A DNA stretch of 55,008 nt from Spartinivicinus poritis. GTDB taxonomy: Bacteria > Pseudomonadota > Gammaproteobacteria > Pseudomonadales > Zooshikellaceae. The first letter of the stretch is position 1, and the number at the start of each line of letters is the position of its first letter. The stretch is taken from positions 1-55,008 of the forward strand of contig NZ_JAPMOU010000038.1 in assembly GCF_028858535.1 (NCBI RefSeq), read 5' to 3'. Positions 34,800 through 43,805 of this stretch are shown here, one piece after another. The notes under the pieces are model-generated. The model saw only the letters and a list, made by a program, of their open reading frames with translations. It was not told the DNA's origin and made no database searches. Position numbers and translations under genes: made by a program.

Positions 34800-35657
34800 A
34801 TGCAGTCGATTGTCAATGCTATGAGTGTTGATGTAGAAGATTACTTTCAGGTTTCAGCTTTTGAAAAGACTATTCAACGAGCTGACTGGGATAGTCTGCC
34901 TAAACGAGTCGAGTTAAATACCCAGCGTATTCTGGAACTATTTGCACAACACCAAGTAAAAGCCACTTTTTTTACCTTAGGGTGGGTTGCTGAGCGCTTT
35001 CCACAACTTGTTCGCACTATTGTTGCTGAAGGCCATGAGTTAGCAAGCCATGGTTATGGGCATTTACGTGCAACCAGCCAAACACCTGAGGAGTTTCGAG
35101 AGGATATTCGCAAAGCTAAGCAGCTATTGGAAGATATTGGTGGTAAGGCAATTGTGGGTTATCGGGCGCCAAGTTATTCCATTAGTAAAGATAACTTATG
35201 GGTGCATGATGAGCTATTAGAGTCAGGTCATCAATATAGCTCCAGTATTTATCCAATTAACCATGATCTTTACGGTATACCTGATGCCCCTCGCTTTAAA
35301 TACCAGTGTGATAATGGGTTATGGGAAATTCCTATTACAACGGTGAAAGTGAATCGAAAAAATTTACCATTCGGTGGTGGTGGGTATTTTCGTTTATATC
35401 CTTATTGGCTATCAAGGTGGGGTATAAAACAGTTGAATAAAAAAGAAGGTGAATCAGCAGTTTTTTATTTTCATCCTTGGGAAATTGATGTTAACCAACC
35501 AAAACAAAGTAATATTAGTTTTAAATCTAAATTTCGCCACTATCTTTGTTTAAATCGGATGGAAACGAGGCTAACCAGTTTATTAAAAGATTTTAAATGG
35601 GATACAGTACAAAACGTATTTTTACCTCAGGCGGCTACAGGTAATCATCGTGAATGA
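34800..35657 (+). CDS. XrtA system polysaccharide deacetylase (TIGR03006-type)
   Basis: A 285-residue NodB-fold carbohydrate esterase. 'SVDVEDYFQV' gives the catalytic Asp and metal-binding region, 'HELASHGYGH' the His pair, 'GYRAPSYSI' the third motif, and 'FYFHPWEID' the C-terminal motif. It is probably cytoplasmic, as there is no signal peptide. It may remove N-acetyl groups from lipid-linked sugar before export. I chose the ATG at 34800 because AGG lies well placed before it; the frame is open to a GTG at 34791. It overlaps the FemAB-like gene by 8 bases. Confidence 0.92.
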   Translation: MQSIVNAMSVDVEDYFQVSAFEKTIQRADWDSLPKRVELNTQRILELFAQHQVKATFFTLGWVAERFPQLVRTIVAEGHELASHGYGHLRATSQTPEEFREDIRKAKQLLEDIGGKAIVGYRAPSYSISKDNLWVHDELLESGHQYSSSIYPINHDLYGIPDAPRFKYQCDNGLWEIPITTVKVNRKNLPFGGGGYFRLYPYWLSRWGIKQLNKKEGESAVFYFHPWEIDVNQPKQSNISFKSKFRHYLCLNRMETRLTSLLKDFKWDTVQNVFLPQAATGNHRE

Positions 35658-36690
35658 CTTGGTGATTGAAACACTTTCAAATGAAAGTGATATAACAGCA
35701 TGGAATGCTTATGTTGAGCAATCAGCACAAGCCACTTTTTTTCATCGTGCAGAGTGGCGAGATGTTATCAAGAAGTCATTTGGACATAGCAGTTATTATT
35801 TATTTGCCAAACAAAATAATCAAATTGTAGGAGTCTTACCTCTAGGGCATGTGTCTAGCTGGTTATTTGGCCATGCTTTAATTTCGGTGCCTTTTTGTGT
35901 TTATGGTGGTGTAGTTGCGGATAATGACATTATTCAACAGGCATTGATTAATAAAGCAGTTGAGCTTGCTAAACAGCTACAGGTAGATTATCTAGAGTTA
36001 AGAAACCAGCAGGAAATTGAGCTAGATGGTTGGCAAGAAAAGTCACTTTATGTCACTTTTTGCAAAAAAATTAGTGATAATGATGACGAAAATTTAAAGG
36101 CGATTCCGCGAAAGCAGCGGGCGATGGTAAGAAAAGGTATTAAGTCAGAACTAACAACAATAGTTGAGCATTCTGTTGAGGATTTTTTTACGGCTTATTC
36201 AACCAGTGTCCGTAATTTAGGAACACCAGTATTTCCTAAAAAATACTTTAAAGTATTGATGGAAACTTTTGCTGAGGATGCTGACATTATCACTATTAAT
36301 GATAAAGCTGGTAACTTAGTGGCAAGTGTATTGAGTTTTTACTTTAAAGATCAAGTATTACCCTATTATGGTGGGGGAACAGAGCTAGCCAGGCAAGCGG
36401 CAGGAAATGACTTTATGTACTGGCAGCTAATGTGCCATGCAGTTAAAAAAGGCAAGCGCGTTTTTGATTTTGGCCGTAGTAAGCAGAATACGGGTGCTTA
36501 TAGCTTTAAGAAAAACTGGGGGTTCACTGCTGAACCGTTGAGTTATCAGTATTACTTAGTAAAAGCCAAATCATTACCAAATGTCAGCCCAACCAACCCT
36601 AAATATCAGCTATTTATCAAGTTATGGCAGAAACTGCCACTTGCTATAAGTCAACTGCTAGGGCCAATAATTGCCAAGAATTTGGGGTAA
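35650..36690 (+). CDS. FemAB-related XrtA system acyltransferase
   Basis: A 346-residue protein with two GNAT-like folds in the FemAB style. Conserved elements include 'WNAYVEQSAQATFFHRAEWRDVI' near the N-terminus, 'IPRKQRAMVRKGIKS' around residue 154 and 'VFDFGRSKQNTGAYSFKKNWGF' near residue 275. Classical FemAB proteins use aminoacyl-tRNA to add amino acids; this exosortase-linked group (TIGR03019) probably modifies a sugar amine, perhaps one exposed by the preceding deacetylase. The start is GTG, overlapping the deacetylase stop, which implies translational coupling. The substrate is unproven. Confidence 0.9.
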   Translation: MNDLVIETLSNESDITAWNAYVEQSAQATFFHRAEWRDVIKKSFGHSSYYLFAKQNNQIVGVLPLGHVSSWLFGHALISVPFCVYGGVVADNDIIQQALINKAVELAKQLQVDYLELRNQQEIELDGWQEKSLYVTFCKKISDNDDENLKAIPRKQRAMVRKGIKSELTTIVEHSVEDFFTAYSTSVRNLGTPVFPKKYFKVLMETFAEDADIITINDKAGNLVASVLSFYFKDQVLPYYGGGTELARQAAGNDFMYWQLMCHAVKKGKRVFDFGRSKQNTGAYSFKKNWGFTAEPLSYQYYLVKAKSLPNVSPTNPKYQLFIKLWQKLPLAISQLLGPIIAKNLG

Positions 36691-37890
36691 ATGATGACAG
36701 CAGTTTTATATTTAGCCCATCGACTTCCCTATCCCCCTAATAAGGGAGATAAGATCCGCTCATATCATTTATTGAAACATTTAGCTTCTCACTATCAGGT
36801 TTTTCTCGGCACGTTTATTGATGATCCTCATGATTGGCAGTATGTAGAGCAGATTAAACCTTTGTGTACAGAAGTGTTTATTAGGCCAATCAATCCTCTT
36901 TGGGCCAAATGTAAGGCATTGTCTGGGTTTGTTACTGGTCAGCCGTTAACTTTACCTTACTACACTGATAGTAAAATGAAGCACTGGGTTAAAACAGTAT
37001 TGGCAAACCAAGGGATTAATAACGTATTAGTTTTTTCATCAGCAATGGGGCAGTTTGTAGATGGTAATGGCCAAGCAGCCTTTCGAAAAATTATTGACTT
37101 TGTTGATGTGGACTCTGATAAATGGCGCCAGTATAGTGAAAAAAAATCTGGGTTAGCCGCTTGGGTTTATCGTCGTGAAGCACGACAGTTACAAATCTAT
37201 GAAAAACAGCTCGCTCGTTCAGCGGCAGCGTCGCTCTTTGTATCTGAACAGGAAGCTAAGTTATTTAAACAATTGGCGAAGGATCAAGCTGATCAGATCT
37301 ATGCTATGCGTAATGGAGTAGATCTGAATTATTTTAATCCCCAAGTAGCTTTTAATCCAATTCCCCCTTTATCTGGTTCTGCACGGATTGTATTTACTGG
37401 AGCGATGGATTATTGGGCAAATGTTGAAGCAGTTACCTGGTTTGCCAAAGAAGTTTTGCCGTTGTTAACTCAAGTACAGCCTGACCTTCATTTTTATATC
37501 GTAGGGGGTAACCCAACCAGTGAAGTACAACAGTTAGCTTCACCACATGTGACTGTCACTGGCCGAGTGGATGATGTTCGCCCTTATATTGATGCAGCCG
37601 ATTTGGTAGTAGCTCCACTACGAATTGCCAGAGGGATTCAAAATAAAGTGCTTGAAGCAATGGCCATGGCGAAATGGGTAGTTGCTACTGAGCAAGCAAT
37701 GGAGGGGATTAATCCACCCAAAGAAATTGCTGACACTTTGCCTGCAATGGCACAGCCAATGGCTGACACCATCCTGGCCAGACTTAATGTAACAGATAGG
37801 CAAACCAGCCACCAAGCAGCTCGTCAATGGGTTGCTCAGCATTTTAGCTGGGAGTCTAGTCTACAACAGCTAAATCAATGGTTTGGCTAA
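36691..37890 (+). CDS. TIGR03087-type XrtA system glycosyltransferase
   Basis: A GT-B fold, GT4-like glycosyltransferase of 399 residues. It starts 'MMTAVLYLAHRLPYPPNKGDKIRSYHLLKHL', diagnostic for this family. The donor site appears as 'IVFTGAMDYWANVEAVTWF', 'GGNPTSEV' and 'VVAPLRIARGIQNKVLEAMAMAKWVVAT', where the Glu of 'KVLEAMAM' contacts the sugar nucleotide. The ATG follows the FemAB-like stop codon without a gap. It adds one residue of the repeat unit; donor and linkage are not predictable. Confidence 0.93.
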   Translation: MMTAVLYLAHRLPYPPNKGDKIRSYHLLKHLASHYQVFLGTFIDDPHDWQYVEQIKPLCTEVFIRPINPLWAKCKALSGFVTGQPLTLPYYTDSKMKHWVKTVLANQGINNVLVFSSAMGQFVDGNGQAAFRKIIDFVDVDSDKWRQYSEKKSGLAAWVYRREARQLQIYEKQLARSAAASLFVSEQEAKLFKQLAKDQADQIYAMRNGVDLNYFNPQVAFNPIPPLSGSARIVFTGAMDYWANVEAVTWFAKEVLPLLTQVQPDLHFYIVGGNPTSEVQQLASPHVTVTGRVDDVRPYIDAADLVVAPLRIARGIQNKVLEAMAMAKWVVATEQAMEGINPPKEIADTLPAMAQPMADTILARLNVTDRQTSHQAARQWVAQHFSWESSLQQLNQWFG

Positions 37891-37905
37891 TCCTAGGGAA
37901 AGATC

Positions 37906-39411
37906 ATGCAAGTCTCTGTTATGACAACATCAACAGATAGTAAACGTCCATTATATTGGCTAGTGGTGGCTTTGTTAGTTTGGTTAGCTGCTTATTTTCC
38001 TACCCTTCATGCGATGGTGACCGTTTGGCTGAATTCAGAAACTTACGCTCACGGCTTGTTAATCGTGCCTATGTCACTGTTTCTGTTGTGGCAAAAAAGA
38101 AAGCAGTTGAACTGGCAATTGATACGTCCCAGCTGGCTGCCGCTATTACCTTTATTATTTCTCTCGGCTATTTGGTTTATTGCCAATGTTTCAGGTATTA
38201 ATGTTATTCAGCAATTTGCTGTTGTATTAATGATTCCCTTATTGGTTTGGAGCTGCTTGGGTACGGCAATTACTCGTCAAATAGTATTTCCCTTAGGCTA
38301 TTTATTATTTGCAGTACCTATGGGATCAGGAATAGTGCCTTACCTACAGGAAATAACTGCCTGGTTTTGTGTATGGGGACTAAAGCTAATTGGTATTCCA
38401 GTGTTTTGGGAAGGCTTATATATTTCTATTCCTTCAGGCGACTTTTTGGTTGCGGAAGCTTGTAGTGGTATTCGGTATTTAATTGCATCTATGGCACTCG
38501 GTACTTTTTATGCTTACATCAGCTACACCAGTTTAAGTAAGCGACTTGCTGTATTTGGACTCAGTATCATTATTCCAATAGTGGCTAACGGTATCCGTGC
38601 ATTTGGCATAATTTTAATTGCCTATTACTCCAATATGGAGTACGCCACAGGAGCAGACCATTTATTATATGGCTGGATTTTCTTTGGCATTGTGATGATG
38701 CTGTTATTTTGGTTAGGCTCTAAATTTGCTGATGACATGAGTAGTGCTAATACAGCTGATCAGCAAACAGTAAAACATGATAATGAAGCTACCACCAATC
38801 CCCTAACTATTTTGGCAGTATTGGCTGTGGTGGCAGTGCTCCCACTTTGGGCTGCGATCAAGCCAACACCCACAGCGCAGCAAGTATCATTAAAAGTGGA
38901 TACCCCTGTTAACTGGCAATCAGCTAAGCCTAGCTCAACATGGGCACCTACTTTTAGTACTTCGCAGCAGTTAAGACAAGCCTGGCAGGAAGGTAATCAA
39001 GAGGTAGAGCTATTTATTGCTCACTACCCAAAAGAGCAAGCTGGTAGTGAGTTAGTGAGCTTTGCTAATAAAGTGTATAACGAGGACGCATGGAAACTGT
39101 TGGGCACTCATTCAACTCAGCTTCAGCTGGGCGATATAACAATTTATGTAAAAGAATACCGGATGGAATCTTTCCTGCAACAACGCCTTATTTGGAGTTG
39201 GTACTTTGTTAATAACACCACTCAAAGTGACCAGTATCGAGCTAAATTTCAACAAACGTTAGCAAAAATACTAAATCGTCCTGCTGGGGGAAGTTTTGTT
39301 GCATTGTCTACTGAATATGAGTTTAAACCAGATGAAGCAAGAGCTGTTTTAACAAAATTTTTACAGGCAACGTATCCATCAATTGTTGCAGCTGTTACGC
39401 CAAATCAGTGA
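37906..39411 (+). CDS. xrtA: Exosortase A with fused EpsI domain
   Basis: A membrane transpeptidase that cuts the C-terminal PEP-CTERM sorting signal of secreted proteins. The N-terminal ~280 residues hold about eight helices. The catalytic residues are all present: Cys186 ('EACSGIRYL'), Arg231 ('NGIRAFG') and His252 ('GADHLLYGW'). From about residue 305 a membrane anchor and a periplasmic EpsI-type domain follow, typical of the A-type exosortase (501 residues). An AGGGAAAG site precedes the ATG. No PEP-CTERM substrate (Pro-Glu-Pro, hydrophobic helix, basic tail) ends any protein in this window, so substrates lie elsewhere. Confidence 0.95.
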   Translation: MQVSVMTTSTDSKRPLYWLVVALLVWLAAYFPTLHAMVTVWLNSETYAHGLLIVPMSLFLLWQKRKQLNWQLIRPSWLPLLPLLFLSAIWFIANVSGINVIQQFAVVLMIPLLVWSCLGTAITRQIVFPLGYLLFAVPMGSGIVPYLQEITAWFCVWGLKLIGIPVFWEGLYISIPSGDFLVAEACSGIRYLIASMALGTFYAYISYTSLSKRLAVFGLSIIIPIVANGIRAFGIILIAYYSNMEYATGADHLLYGWIFFGIVMMLLFWLGSKFADDMSSANTADQQTVKHDNEATTNPLTILAVLAVVAVLPLWAAIKPTPTAQQVSLKVDTPVNWQSAKPSSTWAPTFSTSQQLRQAWQEGNQEVELFIAHYPKEQAGSELVSFANKVYNEDAWKLLGTHSTQLQLGDITIYVKEYRMESFLQQRLIWSWYFVNNTTQSDQYRAKFQQTLAKILNRPAGGSFVALSTEYEFKPDEARAVLTKFLQATYPSIVAAVTPNQ

Positions 39412-39434
39412 TTTTATATGTGGTTTAAATCAGT

Positions 39435-40574
39435 ATGACCAAATCGTCGTATCAGCAACCTCCATTAATTGCTCACTTAATCTATAAGTTAGATGTAGGT
39501 GGATTGGAAAATGGCCTGGTAAACCTTATAAATCATATGCCAGTCAATGGTTTTCGCCATGTTATTATTTGTTTAACTGATTTTACAGACTTTGCTAAGC
39601 GGATTTCCAGGTCTGATGTTGAAATTGTTTCTTTAAATAAGCAGCCAGGGCAGGACTGGCGATGGTTTATTCGTTTATATGAAATATTACGGCAGTTACG
39701 TCCCTGCATATTTCATACACGTAATTTGGCTACAATTGAAGGTCACTGGGTTGCCTGGTTGGCTGGGGTGCCGGTCAGAATTCATGGTGAACATGGATGG
39801 GATATGAGTGACCTGGGGGGTGTTAATAAAAAATACCAGTGGTTAAGAAGACTAATCCGACCATTTGTGAAGTTTTTTATTGCTTTATCTGAAGAAAGTA
39901 AAAACTACTTAATTAATAAAATTAACGTTAAACCAGCAAATATCGCATTATTATGTAATGGTGTTGATACAAACCGATTTACACCGGGTTGTCAGCGATC
40001 TGCCTATCCGAAAGCATTTCAAGGTGATGATGCATTTATTATTGGTACAGTGGGGCGTTTAACTCCAGTAAAAAGTCAGCTATGTCTATTACCTGTGTTA
40101 GCTGAACTAATGAAAAAGAATAACCATCATAAAATAAAACTAGTTATTGTTGGTGATGGTCCAGAACGTGCGGCTCTTGAGCAGCAAGCAGCGTTGTTAG
40201 GTGTAACTGAGCAGCTATGGATTACTGGGGCAAGACAGGATGTACCACAGTTGTTGAGCGGCTTTGATGTCTTTGTATTGCCTTCATTAGCTGAAGGTAT
40301 TTCCAACACGGTTTTAGAAGCAATGGCAGCTGGCAAACCGGTGATAGCAACAAATGTTGGCGGTAATGTTGAATTGGTTGTTGATCAGCAAACAGGTGTC
40401 TTAGTTCACCCCAAAAATCAGCAACAATTACAGGTTGCACTGCAGAGTTACCTCGATGATCCAACACTATGTCATCGTCATGGGGAGGCAGCCAGGCAGC
40501 GAGTAATGGATAAATTTAGCTTGGCAGTTATGGTGCAGCGGTATTTGGAAATATACCAGCGGTTAACTGCTTAG
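39435..40574 (+). CDS. TIGR03088-type XrtA system glycosyltransferase
   Basis: A 379-residue GT4-family enzyme. 'HLIYKLDVGGLENGLVNLINHMP' at the N-terminus and 'RNLATIEGHWVAWLAGVPVRIHGEHGWDM' identify the exosortase-associated family. The C-terminal domain has 'IGTVGRLTPVKSQ', 'KLVIVGDGPERAALE' and the donor-binding 'FVLPSLAEGISNTVLEAMAAGKPVIAT'. It follows xrtA after 23 bases. It is presumed to extend the lipid-linked repeat unit in the cytoplasm. Confidence 0.93.
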   Translation: MTKSSYQQPPLIAHLIYKLDVGGLENGLVNLINHMPVNGFRHVIICLTDFTDFAKRISRSDVEIVSLNKQPGQDWRWFIRLYEILRQLRPCIFHTRNLATIEGHWVAWLAGVPVRIHGEHGWDMSDLGGVNKKYQWLRRLIRPFVKFFIALSEESKNYLINKINVKPANIALLCNGVDTNRFTPGCQRSAYPKAFQGDDAFIIGTVGRLTPVKSQLCLLPVLAELMKKNNHHKIKLVIVGDGPERAALEQQAALLGVTEQLWITGARQDVPQLLSGFDVFVLPSLAEGISNTVLEAMAAGKPVIATNVGGNVELVVDQQTGVLVHPKNQQQLQVALQSYLDDPTLCHRHGEAARQRVMDKFSLAVMVQRYLEIYQRLTA

Positions 40575-40591
40575 TAACAGGTGATGTAACT

Positions 40592-42514
40592 ATGTGTGGG
40601 ATTGCAGGAATATTTAATGTTAGAGAGCCAGAGGCTGTTATCAGTGAAGCATTGCTTCATCAGATGAATGAAAGCCAGTTTCATCGTGGCCCTGATGAAG
40701 GAGGCTTGCATATTGAGCCTGGTATTGGGCTTGCTCATCGGCGGTTATCAATTATTGATATTTCCACTGGGCAGCAGCCATTATTCAGTGAAGATGGTAA
40801 TGTAGCCATTGTATTTAATGGTGAAATTTATAACTTTCAGTCACTCAGAACAGAACTAATTGCTAAAGGCTATCATTTTAAAACCCACTCAGATACAGAG
40901 ACGATTGTCTATGCCTGGATGGAATGGGGGCCTGATTGTGTAAAGCACCTACGGGGTATGTTTGCATTCGCGATTTGGGACCGGCGTCAGCAAAGCCTGT
41001 TTTTGGCGCGTGACCGGCTAGGTATTAAGCCCTTATTTTATAGTACTTTAGCTAATGGTGAGTTGATTTTTGGCTCTGAGCTAAAAGTACTACTTGCCCA
41101 TCCACAGTTAGCTCGCACAATTTATACGCCTTCCCTTGAAGATTACTTTACATTTGGTTATGTCCCAGAGCCAGCCACTATTTTTGACGGTGTTTATAAG
41201 TTACCCCCAGGGCATACTTTGTTAATTAGTCGTAATAAGCCAAATGCAACACCTGTCCAGTATTGGGATGTAACCTTTGACCCTTCAGCAATTATGTTGC
41301 CAGAAGATGTTAATGAACAACTGATTGCAACATTGAAAGAAGCTGTTGATATTCGCATGGTGGCAGAAGTGCCATTAGGGGCTTTTTTATCAGGTGGTGT
41401 TGACTCTAGTGCAATAGTCGCAATGATGGCTGGACTGCAGAATGATCCTGTCCATACCTGTTCCATAGCTTTTAATGAGGCAAGTTATGATGAGTCAACG
41501 TTTGCAAAGGAAGTTGCCAAGCGTTACAACACTGATCATTTTGAAAAAACTGTAGCAGTCGACGACTTTGAGCTGCTGGATGTGCTGGCTACTTTATACG
41601 ATGAGCCCTATGCTGACAGTTCTGCTATGCCGACATATCGGGTTTGTCAATTAGCCAAAGAAAAAGTGACAGTAGTTCTCTCTGGCGATGGCGGTGATGA
41701 AGTATTTGCTGGTTACCGACGTTATCGCTGGCACATGAATGAAGAAAAGGTCAGAAGCCGCTTTCCTTTAGGCTTTCGCAAACATGTTTTTGGCTTGTTA
41801 GGTGAACTTTATCCTAAGGCTGATTGGGCACCAAGGGTCTTAAGAGCAAAAACCACTTTTCAATCGTTAGCGCGAACACCACTAGAGGCGTATTTGCATT
41901 CAGTTTCCTTGCTCAATCACCAGCAGCGTAGAGAATTATTTAGTAGTAATCTGAAGCGGGAGCTACAAGGATATCACTCACTTGAAGTATTTAAACGACA
42001 TGCAGCCAATTGCCAAACTGAGGATATGCTGTCGTTAATCCAGTACCTAGATATGAAAACCTATTTGGTTGGGGATATTTTAACCAAAGTTGATCGGGCT
42101 AGTATGGCGCACTCTTTAGAGGTGAGAGTGCCTCTGCTCGATCATAAATTAATTGAGTGGTCTAGCCATCTTCCATCTTCTATTAAATTAAAAGGGCAGG
42201 AAGGAAAATATATTCTGAAAAAAGCGTTAGAGCCTTACTTGTCGGATAATATTTTATACCGGGATAAAAAGGGGTTTGCTGTGCCATTAGCTAAGTGGTT
42301 TAGAGGGCCTCTAAAAGATAAGCTTAAACATGCCTTGCTGGGTGAACGCATGTTGGATAGTGGTTATTTCGATCCAGATTATTTAACTCGCTTAGTCAGC
42401 CAGCACCAAAGTGGATTACGTGATCACAGTGCATCATTATGGGCGCTACTCATGTTTGAAGCCTTTTTAAGGCAAGTAGTTGATGAGTCTAAGGCTGTGG
42501 CTCAGGTGGCATAA
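40592..42514 (+). CDS. XrtA system amidotransferase (asparagine synthetase family)
   Basis: A 640-residue two-domain glutamine amidotransferase. The mature N-terminus has catalytic Cys2 ('MCGIAGIF'), with 'HRGPDEGG', 'RRLSIID' and 'FNGEIYNF' forming the glutaminase pocket. The synthetase domain carries the PP-loop 'SGGVDSSAIVAMM' and 'LSGDGGDEVFAGYRRY'. Relatives in exosortase A loci form their own family (TIGR03108) and probably amidate a sugar acid or another carboxylate of the polysaccharide rather than aspartate. It starts 18 bases after the glycosyltransferase and is followed after 2 bases by the next one. Confidence 0.92.
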   Translation: MCGIAGIFNVREPEAVISEALLHQMNESQFHRGPDEGGLHIEPGIGLAHRRLSIIDISTGQQPLFSEDGNVAIVFNGEIYNFQSLRTELIAKGYHFKTHSDTETIVYAWMEWGPDCVKHLRGMFAFAIWDRRQQSLFLARDRLGIKPLFYSTLANGELIFGSELKVLLAHPQLARTIYTPSLEDYFTFGYVPEPATIFDGVYKLPPGHTLLISRNKPNATPVQYWDVTFDPSAIMLPEDVNEQLIATLKEAVDIRMVAEVPLGAFLSGGVDSSAIVAMMAGLQNDPVHTCSIAFNEASYDESTFAKEVAKRYNTDHFEKTVAVDDFELLDVLATLYDEPYADSSAMPTYRVCQLAKEKVTVVLSGDGGDEVFAGYRRYRWHMNEEKVRSRFPLGFRKHVFGLLGELYPKADWAPRVLRAKTTFQSLARTPLEAYLHSVSLLNHQQRRELFSSNLKRELQGYHSLEVFKRHAANCQTEDMLSLIQYLDMKTYLVGDILTKVDRASMAHSLEVRVPLLDHKLIEWSSHLPSSIKLKGQEGKYILKKALEPYLSDNILYRDKKGFAVPLAKWFRGPLKDKLKHALLGERMLDSGYFDPDYLTRLVSQHQSGLRDHSASLWALLMFEAFLRQVVDESKAVAQVA

Positions 42515-42516
42515 CA

Positions 42517-43731
42517 ATGCGTGTATTACATATTCTTGATCATTCAATACCATTGCATAGTGGTTATACTTTTCGTACACGTTCTATTTTATTACATCAG
42601 CGACAGTTGGGTTGGGAAACCTTTCATTTAACTAGTCCTAAGCAAGGGACAGTGTCATTATTGCAGGAGACAGTTGACGGATTAGACTTTTACCGTACCC
42701 CACCATTATCTCATTGGCTAAGTAAAATCCCTGTGGTTAGTCAACTAGCAATTATTCCAATATTAGCTAAACGAATTCAGCAAGTAGCACAGGAAATAAA
42801 GCCAGACTTAATCCATGCCCACTCGCCAGCGTTAAATGGTGCGGCAGCCTGGCTGGCGGGTAAAAAGTTAAATATTCCTGTTGTGTATGAAGTGAGAGCT
42901 TTTTGGGAAGATGCGGCGGTTGATCATGGCACCTCTGTAGAAGGGGGAATACGATATAAATTGACCCGGGCACTAGAGACATTTGTGTTAAAGCGAGTAC
43001 AAGGATTAACTACCATTTGTGAAGGACTGAAGTTGGAAATGACTGGACGAAGCCAAGACCTAGTGCCTGTTACAGTCATCCCCAATGCAGTGGATACTGA
43101 ACGGTTTCAACCATTACTCGAAAAACAGCACGCTATTTTAACTAAACACCAGTTGCAGGATAAGTTGGTATTGGGCTTTATTGGCTCTTTTTATGCCTAT
43201 GAAGGCTTGGACACCCTCATTAAAGCCATGCCTGAACTGGTTGCTGCAATACCCAACAGTTGTTTGCTATTGGTGGGAGGTGGCCCTGAAGAAGCAAAAT
43301 TAAAGGAAATGGCTGCCAATAGCCCCGTCGAAGATAAAATAATTATGGTTGATCGGGTGCCCCATAACCAGGTGCAAGATTATTACAGTGTAGTAGATTT
43401 GTTTGTTTACCCTCGTAAGTCAATGCGGTTAACGGAGTTGGTTACGCCTTTGAAGCCACTTGAAGCAATGGCGCAGCATAAGTTAGTTGTTGCATCTGAT
43501 GTGGGTGGGCATCGTGAACTGATTCAACATGGTCATAATGGACTGTTGTTTAAAAAAGATGATACAAGTGACCTGGTTGCGAAAATTAAAGCGATTCAAA
43601 CTAATCGTGAACAATGGCAACAAATATTACAAAATGGGCGTCACTATGTAGAAACGGAGCGTACCTGGGAACGTAGTGTCAGTCATTATCAGAATGTTTA
43701 TCAGCAAGCATTAGCCCAAATGGCCAGTTAA
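42517..43731 (+). CDS. TIGR04063-type XrtA system glycosyltransferase
   Basis: A 404-residue GT4 glycosyltransferase beginning 'MRVLHILDHSIPLHSGYTFRTRSIL', the hallmark of the family. Other motifs are 'PDLIHAHSPALNGAAAWLAGKKLNIPVVYEVRAFWEDAAVD', 'VLGFIGSFYAYEGLD' and 'FVYPRKSMRLTELVTPLKPLEAMAQHKLVVASDVGG'. It is the last gene of the tightly packed core operon that began at 27958; a 74-base gap then separates it from the next glycosyltransferase. Confidence 0.93.
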   Translation: MRVLHILDHSIPLHSGYTFRTRSILLHQRQLGWETFHLTSPKQGTVSLLQETVDGLDFYRTPPLSHWLSKIPVVSQLAIIPILAKRIQQVAQEIKPDLIHAHSPALNGAAAWLAGKKLNIPVVYEVRAFWEDAAVDHGTSVEGGIRYKLTRALETFVLKRVQGLTTICEGLKLEMTGRSQDLVPVTVIPNAVDTERFQPLLEKQHAILTKHQLQDKLVLGFIGSFYAYEGLDTLIKAMPELVAAIPNSCLLLVGGGPEEAKLKEMAANSPVEDKIIMVDRVPHNQVQDYYSVVDLFVYPRKSMRLTELVTPLKPLEAMAQHKLVVASDVGGHRELIQHGHNGLLFKKDDTSDLVAKIKAIQTNREQWQQILQNGRHYVETERTWERSVSHYQNVYQQALAQMAS

Positions 43732-43805
43732 CATTATAAATGAAAACAGTCAATCAGCTGTTAATTCAACATTTACAAGACCCATAAGTTTTCACATCTG
43801 CTTAT

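Noticed and set aside
43740-43787. A 15-codon frame beginning ATGAAAACAGTC in the gap between two glycosyltransferase genes
   Set aside because: Too short, no ribosome site and no recognisable peptide class; it could be a remnant but nothing supports expression.
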